A stretch of 13,396 nt of DNA. Origin: Alphaproteobacteria bacterium. Its GTDB lineage: Bacteria > Pseudomonadota > Alphaproteobacteria > RF32 > CAG-239. Numbering within the stretch: the stretch's first letter is position 1; each line of letters begins with the position of its first letter. The stretch spans positions 1-13,396 of the forward strand of contig JAKSUO010000019.1 of assembly GCA_024408895.1 (NCBI GenBank), in the 5' to 3' direction. This document shows, piece after piece, positions 6,435-13,261 of the stretch. The notes beneath the pieces are model-generated. The model saw nothing but the letters and a program-made list of their open reading frames with translations, was not told the origin of the DNA and ran no database searches. The translations under genes were made by a program, and so were the position numbers.

Positions 6435-7384
6435 TTTTTCGCGGTATCGTCAAGAAAATCACGAACATCTTTTTTTAGTTTAGAGTTGGCATAAGGGTAG
6501 TTTGATATACTCATCCACTTTATTAAACTACCGTATGCGCCGACCGGTACATTCATTTTTTTGAATTCTGAACGCAGTGCTTTAGCCAATTCTAATTTTC
6601 CGGAAAGTTTTTCGTTATCCGAATACTTGCTGGTTTGAGAACCAGCGCGATTAAAACGATATAAGTATAGTTCTTCCTCTGTATAACTGATACGTTCGGC
6701 TTTTAAAAGTGCCATAACCGTAAAGTATGAATCATCATAATATGTATGGGCGGCAAAATGCAAATTGTTTTTCTTTATTAAATCTGTACGGATAAATTTA
6801 TTCCACGCAAACAAAAGTGTAATTTGGAAAATATTGTCAATAATATGTCTGGATGAAAAAATTTTTAAATTATGGTTTTTGAAGTATAATCTCTTTAGTA
6901 CCGCTACATATTCAAATTGCTGTATTTTATCGTTGAAACCTTTCGCTTGAAACATAAAAACATCTAAATTATCTCTTTCGGCGCGTTTATAAGATATTTC
7001 CAATGCCCGCGGCTCAAGAGCGTCATCAGAGTCTATAACCAGAGTGTATTTTCCGCGTATGTGCTTTAAGCCTTCGTTTCTGGTTGCGGCGGCACCGGAA
7101 TTATTTTTGTTTTTGTAGGCGCGAATTCGCTTATCCTGTTTGGCGTACTTATCAATAATTTCTTGCGAGCGGTCGGTTGAAGCATCATTAACAATAATAA
7201 ATTCAAAATCGGAAAAGTTTTGCGTAAGAACACTTGTGATATTCTGATCAAGATATTTTTCGCAGTTGTAAACCGCCATAACAACGGAAACTGCCGGACG
7301 GTGTGAGGTGGATATTGCAAATATTCCCCAACCGAGAAGCAATAAAACAAGAAAACTACATAGTACACGAAGAAATATTTTCAT
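6401..7384 (-). CDS. GT2 family glycosyltransferase with N-terminal membrane anchor (copy 1, downstream)
   Basis: This 327-residue protein has an N-terminal hydrophobic segment (about residues 5-25, preceded by K and R) and then a GT-A fold family 2 domain. It contains V-S-V-V-M-A-V-Y-N (32-40), the F-I-I-V-N-D-A-S-T-D-R-S strand and loop (62-73), G-A-A-A-T-R-N-E-G-L (97-106) and the metal-binding D-S-D-D (118-121). Further on are F-A-W-N-K-F-I-R-T-D-L, a Y-Y-D-D-S-Y-F motif placed like the catalytic-base E/D-D motif, and Y-L-Y-R-F-N-R-A-G-S-Q-T. Such enzymes add sugars to lipopolysaccharide, capsule or lipid carriers; donor and acceptor are unknown. It is the last gene of the minus-strand series, 4 bases after its paralogue, with GGGAG about 12 bases before ATG. 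Residues 30-136 match the paralogue with no change at all in DNA. Confidence 0.85.
   Translation of the reverse strand: MKIFLRVLCSFLVLLLLGWGIFAISTSHRPAVSVVMAVYNCEKYLDQNITSVLTQNFSDFEFIIVNDASTDRSQEIIDKYAKQDKRIRAYKNKNNSGAAATRNEGLKHIRGKYTLVIDSDDALEPRALEISYKRAERDNLDVFMFQAKGFNDKIQQFEYVAVLKRLYFKNHNLKIFSSRHIIDNIFQITLLFAWNKFIRTDLIKKNNLHFAAHTYYDDSYFTVMALLKAERISYTEEELYLYRFNRAGSQTSKYSDNEKLSGKLELAKALRSEFKKMNVPVGAYGSLIKWMSISNYPYANSKLKKDVRDFLDDTAKNYISLRADNAN
6976..7298. repeat. 323-bp direct repeat, copy A (inside the downstream GT2 gene)
   Basis: Base-by-base comparison shows this segment is identical to 7967-8289 at a constant offset of 991 bases. It encodes the nucleotide-sugar-binding half of the glycosyltransferase, residues 30-136. 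At both ends identity stops abruptly: 6975 is C against T at 7966, and 7299 is C against G at 8290. Outside the block the two genes differ in sequence and length. Confidence 0.97.
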
Positions 7385-7388
7385 TATA

Positions 7389-8381
7389 TCATTGTTCTCC
7401 CGAAACAGAATTTGCTTTTAAAATATAGTTTTTCTCGGTGTCGTAAAGAAAATCTTCTATGTTCTTTTTGATTTCACTATTATCATTAGGATTGTCATCT
7501 CTCATCCATCTGAACATGCCGCGATATGCGCCGACCGGCACATTCATTTTTTTGAATTCTGAACGCAGTGCTTTAGCTAATTCCAATTTTCCGTATAGCT
7601 TTTGTTCATCCGAATATTTATTGGTTTGAGAACCCTCGCGATTAAAACGATATATGTAAAGTTTTTTCTCGGTATAGCTGACACGCTTGGCTTTCAGAAG
7701 TGCCATTACCGAAAAGTAGGAATCGTCATAATATGTATGTGCTGCAAAATGCAAATTGTTATTTTTAATTAAATCTGTACGGATAAATTTATTCCACGCA
7801 AACAATAAGGTTACTTGGAATAAATTATCAATGAACTGCGGATATGCAAAGTATTTTTCTTCTAAGCCGTTAAAAAAAATGTTATCAAATGCCATCACAT
7901 CCTTAAATTGTTGCTTTTTTTCATCAAAACCCTTCGGTTGAAACATAAAAACGTCCAAATTGTCTTTTTCGGCGCGTTTATAAGATATTTCCAATGCCCG
8001 CGGCTCAAGAGCGTCATCAGAGTCTATAACCAGAGTGTATTTTCCGCGTATGTGCTTTAAGCCTTCGTTTCTGGTTGCGGCGGCACCGGAATTATTTTTG
8101 TTTTTGTAGGCGCGAATTCGCTTATCCTGTTTGGCGTACTTATCAATAATTTCTTGCGAGCGGTCGGTTGAAGCATCATTAACAATAATAAATTCAAAAT
8201 CGGAAAAGTTTTGCGTAAGAACACTTGTGATATTCTGATCAAGATATTTTTCGCAGTTGTAAACCGCCATAACAACGGAAACTGCCGGAGTTTTCGGCCA
8301 AAACATTGCCACACTTCCGATAATCACGGACAACAGAAGCAATATCAAAGCACAAAATATTTTGCGGTGTGCGAATATCAT
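7389..8381 (-). CDS. GT2 family glycosyltransferase with N-terminal membrane anchor (copy 2, upstream)
   Basis: This 330-residue tandem paralogue of the following gene has a basic N-terminus (H5, R6, K7), a hydrophobic segment at about residues 8-28 and then the family 2 glycosyltransferase domain: V-S-V-V-M-A-V-Y-N (34-42), V-N-D-A-S-T-D-R-S, and D-S-D-D (120-123) for metal and sugar-nucleotide binding. The second half keeps L-F-A-W-N-K-F-I-R-T-D-L, Y-Y-D-D-S-Y-F and Y-I-Y-R-F-N-R-E-G-S-Q-T. It differs from its paralogue mainly just after the shared block (the segment around residues 150-180) and near the C-terminus, regions that usually contact the acceptor, so the two may add sugars to different acceptors. 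Its AGGAGG ribosome binding site (8393-8398) lies within the last codons of the transporter gene, 4 bases upstream. Substrates cannot be read from sequence. Confidence 0.85.
   Translation of the reverse strand: MIFAHRKIFCALILLLLSVIIGSVAMFWPKTPAVSVVMAVYNCEKYLDQNITSVLTQNFSDFEFIIVNDASTDRSQEIIDKYAKQDKRIRAYKNKNNSGAAATRNEGLKHIRGKYTLVIDSDDALEPRALEISYKRAEKDNLDVFMFQPKGFDEKKQQFKDVMAFDNIFFNGLEEKYFAYPQFIDNLFQVTLLFAWNKFIRTDLIKNNNLHFAAHTYYDDSYFSVMALLKAKRVSYTEKKLYIYRFNREGSQTNKYSDEQKLYGKLELAKALRSEFKKMNVPVGAYRGMFRWMRDDNPNDNSEIKKNIEDFLYDTEKNYILKANSVSGEQ
7967..8289. repeat. 323-bp direct repeat, copy B (inside the upstream GT2 gene)
   Basis: Identical to 6976-7298 over 323 bases, including every synonymous position. 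Its boundaries coincide with the start of the GT-A core just after the membrane anchor and with the Lys/Arg codon change (AAA here, AGA in the other copy) at the end of the block. Confidence 0.97.
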
Positions 8382-8385
8382 AACC

Positions 8386-9582
8386 TTATGAAACCTCCTT
8401 ATGCAAATTAGCTTTATGCCACAAATACACAGCCGAAATCATTACAACGTATAAAGCCAGATATAATAGGTATATTTGTTTGAAGTCCATATTTGTCGCC
8501 AGAAATTTGAACGAAGACAACATTATTCCGGCGATTCCCTGAGCAACTAAATTGTAGGAAGAAGATGCGGTCGCTCGGATATCAGATGCGGTAATTTTCT
8601 GCAATGAGGCAATTGTCAGAATGTGAAACAATAGTTGAGCACCGATTCCGATACAAATGAGTAGAAGCACTGTTAAAGTCATATATTGGTTTCTGTATGT
8701 TTCGGCAATAGCCAATCCGCAAAAAGCAATACAAATATGCAATATAACAATAGCCGCGAGCCTGTTATAGTTTATTTTGCGTGCCAAATAACCGGACAAG
8801 TATCCCGCCAGAGCACGGAAGAAAAAGTTGCAAACGTAAACAATACCGAAAATACTGACCGCGACACCGGTTGACTTCATAATAGGCTGAAAATTCCAAA
8901 TATAGATGTAGGTTGAAGAAGCAAATATGGCCGACATCACAATATAGTGATTAATGCGTTTGTCGGATAGAGTTTTCTTGACACTTGCCGTCATTTCAGA
9001 AAAGTGTTTTTGTAGTGTTTTGGCGCGGTGACGTTTTTTAATATTTGGCACCATACTCATTAAGACTAATGCAACACAAGTAGAAATCAATTCCAATATA
9101 AGAAGTGTTTGCAAAGCATATCTCGGATATAAAAAACTACATAATAAGCTGGCTGAACCGGTGCCGATATTGAGATAACTGTTGATGATTCCGTAATATT
9201 TTGCCAATTTATCGGTCTGCTTTTTTTCTTCCAAAAATTCATAGATATAGCTATCGTAAATTCCCTGAAACAAACTACGTGATAAAACAACCAACATTTC
9301 GCCGATTAAAATGATGTAGAAGCCGGTGAAATTAAGCCACAATATACAACGGAGTAAAAACAAAGAAAAAGAGCAAAGCAAAATATGTTTTTTTGAAAAA
9401 ATATCGGCCAGATAACCGCTCGGCACTTCGGAAAAAATGCCGAACAATATGAATATTCCTTGAATAAAAACAAAATCCGATGCCGTTAAACCATTATGTT
9501 GATACCACAATAACATAACCGGCAGCAAGTAAGTCTGTTGTCTGATTAGACAGGAAATACCGAAAAGCTGCAATATCTTCAT
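8386..9582 (-). CDS. Major facilitator superfamily transporter
   Basis: This 398-residue membrane protein has about 12 hydrophobic segments in two halves, split by a basic cytoplasmic loop (around K-K-R-H-R-A-K-T-L-Q-K). Between helices 2 and 3 it has the MFS motif A form G-Y-L-A-D-I-F-S-K-K-H (56-66), preceded by S-E-V-P-S, a combination common in drug/metabolite-exporter-like members. The second half has the related G-Y-L-S-G-Y-L-A-R-K-I. The substrate is unknown. It lies 2 bases after acpS and 4 bases before the first glycosyltransferase, so it probably shares their transcript and may form a functional cassette with them, for example moving a glycan precursor or a toxic by-product. That link is inference from spacing only. 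Start ATG 9582 lies just after the acpS stop, so translation is probably coupled. Confidence 0.85.
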   Translation of the reverse strand: MKILQLFGISCLIRQQTYLLPVMLLWYQHNGLTASDFVFIQGIFILFGIFSEVPSGYLADIFSKKHILLCSFSLFLLRCILWLNFTGFYIILIGEMLVVLSRSLFQGIYDSYIYEFLEEKKQTDKLAKYYGIINSYLNIGTGSASLLCSFLYPRYALQTLLILELISTCVALVLMSMVPNIKKRHRAKTLQKHFSEMTASVKKTLSDKRINHYIVMSAIFASSTYIYIWNFQPIMKSTGVAVSIFGIVYVCNFFFRALAGYLSGYLARKINYNRLAAIVILHICIAFCGLAIAETYRNQYMTLTVLLLICIGIGAQLLFHILTIASLQKITASDIRATASSSYNLVAQGIAGIMLSSFKFLATNMDFKQIYLLYLALYVVMISAVYLWHKANLHKEVS

Positions 9583-9584
9583 TG

Positions 9585-9986
9585 TCAGCTCTCCGCATTT
9601 TCAATAACAACAACAGCCTGAGCGAAAGGGTAATCATCGCTCAGTGTAATTAAACAATTTGCCATCGGCGCAATTTTTTGCAGATATGTTAATGTGTTGC
9701 CTGAAATTTTTAAGTCCGGTTTTCCAAATTTGTTATGAATAATTTGTATGTCTTTTAAGAAAATGCCGTCACGAAATCCGGTGCCCAACGCCTTAGCGAA
9801 TGCTTCTTTTCCGGCATAATATTTTCCGAGAAGACAAACCAGTTCTTTTTCATTTTTTTCTGGCAAAAGGGCAAGCTCATTTTTTTCTTCGGCACCGAGT
9901 ATTTTGTTTTGAAAGTGTTTTAAAAAGTATGCACCTTTATTTAGTCTTTCCAAATTAACGATGTCGCATCCGAGTCCGATAATCAA
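9585..9986 (-). CDS. acpS: Holo-[acyl-carrier-protein] synthase AcpS
   Basis: AcpS transfers 4'-phosphopantetheine from coenzyme A to a serine of acyl carrier protein, activating it for fatty-acid and lipid synthesis. The 133-residue product has the family start I-I-G-L-G-C-D-I-V (D8 binds magnesium), the K-Y-Y-A-G-K-E-A-F-A-K-A-L-G-T-G motif (55-70, with K60 and E61 in the active site), G-K-P-D-L (about 88-92) and L-S-D-D-Y-P-F-A-Q-A. The start is TTG at 9986, 7 bases after an AGAGGAAG site; TTGA overlaps the stop codon of the DUF2062 gene, so the two are coupled. In many alphaproteobacteria acpS belongs to an acpS-lepB-rnc-era run; here a transporter and glycosyltransferases follow instead. 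Confidence 0.95.
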   Translation of the reverse strand: MIIGLGCDIVNLERLNKGAYFLKHFQNKILGAEEKNELALLPEKNEKELVCLLGKYYAGKEAFAKALGTGFRDGIFLKDIQIIHNKFGKPDLKISGNTLTYLQKIAPMANCLITLSDDYPFAQAVVVIENAES

Positions 9987-10504
9987 TTTTTGGCTTCCTC
10001 TAAACGTTTTTTTCTTCTGTTTTCAATTTTATCCATAGTTTTTTTCATAATCTTATATGAAATAAGCCAAAAAGCAACATAAAAAGGTATGCAACCGACT
10101 ATCATTGGATAAATAACCGGCCAAACATCATGCCCGAATTTATAGCAGTCCATATTATAAATGGCATCGCCGGCAGATTTGAATATACTTAAAAAATCCA
10201 CGTTGACGGTGTTAATTTCATTGCCGAGAAAAAAATGTCCGGTGTAAAAGACAGCAATCCAAATAAATGGGAATGTCCACGGATTGCCGATGATTGTGCC
10301 TATGGCCGAGGCAATAATGTTGCCACGAACAAGCCAAGCCGTAAGTGCGGCTAAAATCATATGAAAACCGATAAACGGGGTAAAAGAAATTGCTACTCCG
10401 CAAGCAAATCCGGCGGCCACAGAATATGGAGTTGCTTGCAAACGTTTTAAGCGTATCAGCAATTTTTTACTGAAGTTGTTAATGTATGCCACTAAGCTGT
10501 CCAA
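9983..10504 (-). CDS. DUF2062 domain-containing membrane protein
   Basis: This 173-residue protein belongs to the DUF2062 family, whose molecular function is unknown. It has a basic amphipathic N-terminus (residues 1-25), a hydrophobic stretch from about 28 to 60 containing the family pattern S-V-A-x-G-x-x-x-G-x-x-x-x-x-T-P-F-x-G, then G-x-x-I-G-N-P-W-T-F-P-F-I-W (69-82), which is the family signature. Another membrane segment lies around 128-150 (V-I-Y-P-M-I-V-G-C-I-P-F-Y), and the tail is strongly basic (R-R-K-K-R). The start is TTG at 10504, with AAGGA 8 bases upstream; no ATG lies nearby. It lies 14 bases after rsh and overlaps acpS by 4 bases. An rsh-DUF2062-acpS order recurs in alphaproteobacteria, suggesting a role connected to envelope or lipid homeostasis, but this is unproven. 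Confidence 0.9.
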   Translation of the reverse strand: MDSLVAYINNFSKKLLIRLKRLQATPYSVAAGFACGVAISFTPFIGFHMILAALTAWLVRGNIIASAIGTIIGNPWTFPFIWIAVFYTGHFFLGNEINTVNVDFLSIFKSAGDAIYNMDCYKFGHDVWPVIYPMIVGCIPFYVAFWLISYKIMKKTMDKIENRRKKRLEEAKN

Positions 10505-10518
10505 TTAATTTTTCCTTG

Positions 10519-12657
10519 TTATTGTGTCGCACGAGCAACATAACTTACCATTTTTTCCGCTCGCAGCGCCAAAATAAAACTGTTGAGTTGTTCCACATTT
10601 TTAACTTCAATATCCAGCAATATTTCAAAATAGCTTGGTGTGCGATATGTAATATTCAAGTTCATAATATTCGCATCGGCTTTTGCCACAATATTTGCCA
10701 CTTGAGCCAAAGCTCCCGGTTCATTACTCAGCATCAGTTTCAAACGAGCAATATGCTTTTCGTTTTCCGCTTCTATGCCCCATTCTATATCTAACCAGCG
10801 TTCCGGCTCTTTTTCATAATTTTTGAGTGACGGGCAGTTAACCGTGTGAACCGTAACGCCTTTACCGGTTGTCACAATACCGACAATTCTGTCGCCCGGC
10901 AATGGGTGGCAACAGCCTGCAAAATGCACGGCCATACCATCAATAAGCCCCTTGATTTTAAGCGAATCTTTTTTTGCGGTACCACGTTTAAAAGTAGGTA
11001 ATTTAATGGCACTGACAACTTTTTCTATTTTAGATTGTCTATATGCCGGATGCACGGCTCTTAAAACATCCCAACCCGAAATTAACCCTTCACCGACTTT
11101 AGCGTAAACATCATCAATGGACTCCGCTTCAAAATTCGGTAAAATATTAGTCAATTCTTTTTCACTGAACGTTTGATCTTCCGATTTAAAGAGCTTTTCT
11201 ATAATCTCTTTTCCGAGTACAATAAACTGTTCGCGTTTATTGATGCGAACATAGCGCCGAATTGCAGCTTTAGCTTTTCCTGTTACGACAAATCTGTCCC
11301 ATTCTAGCGAAGGATGTTGATTTTTGGCAGTCAAAACTTCAACTTGGTCACCATTTTGCAAAATCGTGCGCAAAGGTTTTATTTCCCCGTTAATACGGGC
11401 TCCTACGCAAGTGTCGCCTACATTTGAGTGAATGGCATAGGCAAAATCAACCGGCGTTGAACCAACGGGCAAACCTATCAAATCTCCTTTAGGTGTAAAA
11501 CAGAAAACTTGGTCGTTATACATTTCAAGTTTAGTGTTTTCCAAAAATTCGTCAGGATTTTGCGCCTGATCAAGAATCTCCAGCAATTCCCTAATCCACC
11601 TGAAGTTTTTACCTTCGGTTTTTTGTCCCTGCTTATATGCCCAGTGAGCGGCCACACCTTTTTCGTTTACTTCATGCATTTCATAGGTGCGGATTTGCAC
11701 TTCAATACGCACATCAAGCGGCCCGATAACTCCGGTGTGCAACGATTGATAGCCGTTTGGTTTCGGGGTGGAAATATAATCTTTGAACCGGCGCGGCACC
11801 ATGTGATATTTACTGTGAATAATTCCTAATGCTTGATAACAATCAGCCACAGAATCAACGCAAATTCGGAAAGCCATAATATCCGAAAGTTGTTCAAAAG
11901 AAGCATTTTTAAGCTGCATTTTGCGCCAAATTGAATAGGGTGACTTTTCGCGACCGGTAATGGTGCAGTGTATGCCGTTATCGGCCATATCTTTTTCAAG
12001 TTGGTTAATGATTTTCGGGACAATATCACTACCTTGATCGCGCAAGAAATTCAAACGTGTTACAATGGAATCATGCGCTTCTTTATATAATTCGCTGAAA
12101 GCGATTTCATTCATTTCTTCTTTGACTTCTTCCATGCCGATACGTTCGGCAAGTGGCGCGTAAATATCCAATGTTTCGCGTGCGATGCGCAAGCGCTTTT
12201 CGGGTGCGCAGAAGTGCAGAGTACGCATATTGTGCAATCTGTCGGCCAGTTTTATTAATAAAACACGAATATCCTCGGACATAGCCAACAACAATTTACG
12301 GAAATTTTCGGCCTGTTTGCTTGAACCGGATTTATGTTCAATCATGGCCAACTTTGTCAGGCCGTCAACCAACTGGCTGACTTGCGAACCGAACAAATTT
12401 TTTATTTCATCCAGAGTTGTATCGGTGTCTTCAACCGTATCGTGTAATAACGCTGCAATAATGGAAGAACAGTCTAATTTATATTTTGTGAGAATACCGG
12501 CAACTTCTATCGGATGCGAATAATACGGGTCACCCGATGTGCGCAATTGCGAACCGTGCTTTTTTAGCGCAAAAACATAAGCACGATTAAGTGCGTCTTC
12601 GTCCGCATACGGATCATAAGATTTTACCAGGTCAACAAGTTCGTATTGTCTAAGCAT
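10519..12657 (-). CDS. rsh: Bifunctional (p)ppGpp synthetase/hydrolase Rsh (RelA/SpoT family)
   Basis: Rsh makes and degrades the alarmone (p)ppGpp. From ATG 12657 the product is 712 residues. The N-terminal HD hydrolase has H48, H72-D73 and E76-D77 (L-L-H-D-T-V-E-D-T), with R-L-H-N-M-R-T further on (140-146). The synthetase follows, with the R-F-K-D motif (290-293) found in bifunctional enzymes, then G-Y-Q-S-L-H-T (302-308), E-V-Q-I-R-T (319-324) and A-A-H-W-x-Y-K (336-342). Next are a TGS domain (about 384-445), a helical region, a C-C-H-P-L-P-G-D zinc-finger-like segment (582-589) and a C-terminal ACT domain (about 636-710). All catalytic residues are present, so both activities are expected. 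The second ATG (12657) fits the family N-terminus M-L-R-Q-Y-E-L-V; ATG 12672 is in frame but has no ribosome binding site. Confidence 0.97.
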   Translation of the reverse strand: MLRQYELVDLVKSYDPYADEDALNRAYVFALKKHGSQLRTSGDPYYSHPIEVAGILTKYKLDCSSIIAALLHDTVEDTDTTLDEIKNLFGSQVSQLVDGLTKLAMIEHKSGSSKQAENFRKLLLAMSEDIRVLLIKLADRLHNMRTLHFCAPEKRLRIARETLDIYAPLAERIGMEEVKEEMNEIAFSELYKEAHDSIVTRLNFLRDQGSDIVPKIINQLEKDMADNGIHCTITGREKSPYSIWRKMQLKNASFEQLSDIMAFRICVDSVADCYQALGIIHSKYHMVPRRFKDYISTPKPNGYQSLHTGVIGPLDVRIEVQIRTYEMHEVNEKGVAAHWAYKQGQKTEGKNFRWIRELLEILDQAQNPDEFLENTKLEMYNDQVFCFTPKGDLIGLPVGSTPVDFAYAIHSNVGDTCVGARINGEIKPLRTILQNGDQVEVLTAKNQHPSLEWDRFVVTGKAKAAIRRYVRINKREQFIVLGKEIIEKLFKSEDQTFSEKELTNILPNFEAESIDDVYAKVGEGLISGWDVLRAVHPAYRQSKIEKVVSAIKLPTFKRGTAKKDSLKIKGLIDGMAVHFAGCCHPLPGDRIVGIVTTGKGVTVHTVNCPSLKNYEKEPERWLDIEWGIEAENEKHIARLKLMLSNEPGALAQVANIVAKADANIMNLNITYRTPSYFEILLDIEVKNVEQLNSFILALRAEKMVSYVARATQ

Positions 12658-12682
12658 TCGCTTTCCGCCCATCTACATAATT

Positions 12683-12724
12683 AAAAAAAGCAAAACATAT
12701 GCCCACAATAATATGTTTTGCTTT
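12683..12724 (-). terminator. Strong intrinsic terminator after rpoZ
   Basis: A perfect 14-bp stem joins AAAGCAAAACATAT (12687-12700) with its complement (12711-12724) around a 10-base loop. On the minus strand it is followed directly by a T run (12689-12683), the classic Rho-independent form, about 28 bases past the rpoZ stop. On the plus strand no T run follows, so it is one-directional. It leaves only about 25 bases before the rsh start. Confidence 0.9.
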
Positions 12725-12743
12725 ATTAAAAGTTAATGAACCG

Positions 12744-12757
12744 GATTAATATTAATC
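12744..12757. repeat. 14-bp perfect palindrome at the rpoZ stop codon
   Basis: GATTAATATTAATC reads the same on both strands and includes the rpoZ stop codon (12754-12752). Loop-less palindromes of this type can be sites for dimeric DNA-binding proteins, but AT-rich DNA produces them by chance, and the last sense codon is fixed by the protein. Confidence 0.5.
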
Positions 12758-13219
12758 TAAATCATCTAAATCATCAAAAGATTCATCACCTAAATCAGAT
12801 TCGGCATCTAAGTCCAAATCATCTAAATCCGAGTCCATATCTAAATTTTCGTCATCATCTCCGCCGTGAATTTGCATTACATTATTCAAGTCTTCATCGG
12901 ACAGCATATCACTGGAGAATTGTTCATCCAAATCTGCCAATTCTTTTTCGGCTGACAGAATTTCAACTTCTTCATCTTCAGGTTCTTCAACCTCAACATA
13001 TTTTTGCAAACCCATAACCAAAGATTTTTGTAAATCTTCAATGCTGACGCGGTTTTCAGAAATTTCACGCAAAGCAATAACCGAATTTTTATCGTTGTCA
13101 CGTTCAACACAAATATGTGCGCCCGATTCAATATCTTTGGCGCGCTGTGCTGCAACTAAAACGAGGTCGTAGCGGTTAGGAATTTTATCAATACAATCTT
13201 CAACAGTAACTCTTGCCAT
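12752..13219 (-). CDS. rpoZ: DNA-directed RNA polymerase subunit omega, with long acidic tail
   Basis: Omega chaperones assembly of the RNA polymerase beta' subunit. The N-terminal part is unmistakable: M-A-R-V-T-V-E-D-C-I, then I-P-N-R-Y-D-L-V-L-V-A-A-Q-R-A, followed by N-S-V-I-A-L-R-E-I near residues 45-53. The 155-residue length is well above the usual 90-130. From about residue 75 the chain becomes acidic (Y-V-E-V-E-E-P-E-D-E-E), and the last 35 residues are almost wholly D, E, L and S with repeated D-D-L-D units. Start ATG 13219 has AAAGG about 8 bases upstream. A strong terminator lies 28 bases past the stop. rpoZ next to rsh is the standard alphaproteobacterial (and E. coli) arrangement. 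An AT-rich gene ends 25 bases upstream. Confidence 0.95.
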   Translation of the reverse strand: MARVTVEDCIDKIPNRYDLVLVAAQRAKDIESGAHICVERDNDKNSVIALREISENRVSIEDLQKSLVMGLQKYVEVEEPEDEEVEILSAEKELADLDEQFSSDMLSDEDLNNVMQIHGGDDDENLDMDSDLDDLDLDAESDLGDESFDDLDDLD

Positions 13220-13236
13220 TTTTTTACCTTTATCTT

Positions 13237-13261
13237 AAAAAAGTTTACCTTGCTACAAGGT
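13237..13261 (-). terminator. Possible weak terminator or attenuator upstream of rpoZ
   Basis: ACCTTG (13247-13252) and CAAGGT (13256-13261) form a perfect 6-bp hairpin with a three-base loop. On the minus strand it overlaps the stop codon of the upstream gene and is followed, after AAAC, by six T residues (13242-13237). The stem is short and the T run is offset, so termination would be partial at best. Confidence 0.3.

Noticed and set aside
6401..8381. The tandem GT2 pair as a mobile element or assembly artefact
   Set aside because: No terminal inverted repeats, target-site duplication or transposase are present, and both copies have distinct complete ends; artefact remains testable by long reads but is not favoured.
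10486..10794. Plus-strand open frame opposite the rsh ACT-domain region
   Set aside because: Shadow of conserved Rsh sequence; the predicted protein has no recognisable motif.
11386..11399. CCCGT-TAAT-ACGGG hairpin within rsh
   Set aside because: Only 5 bp, inside the conserved TGS-domain coding region and without a T run; most likely chance.
12736..13017. Plus-strand open frame rich in N, H, L opposite rpoZ
   Set aside because: It is the complement of the repetitive acidic tail of omega; its low-complexity composition follows from those repeats, and it has no plausible domain.
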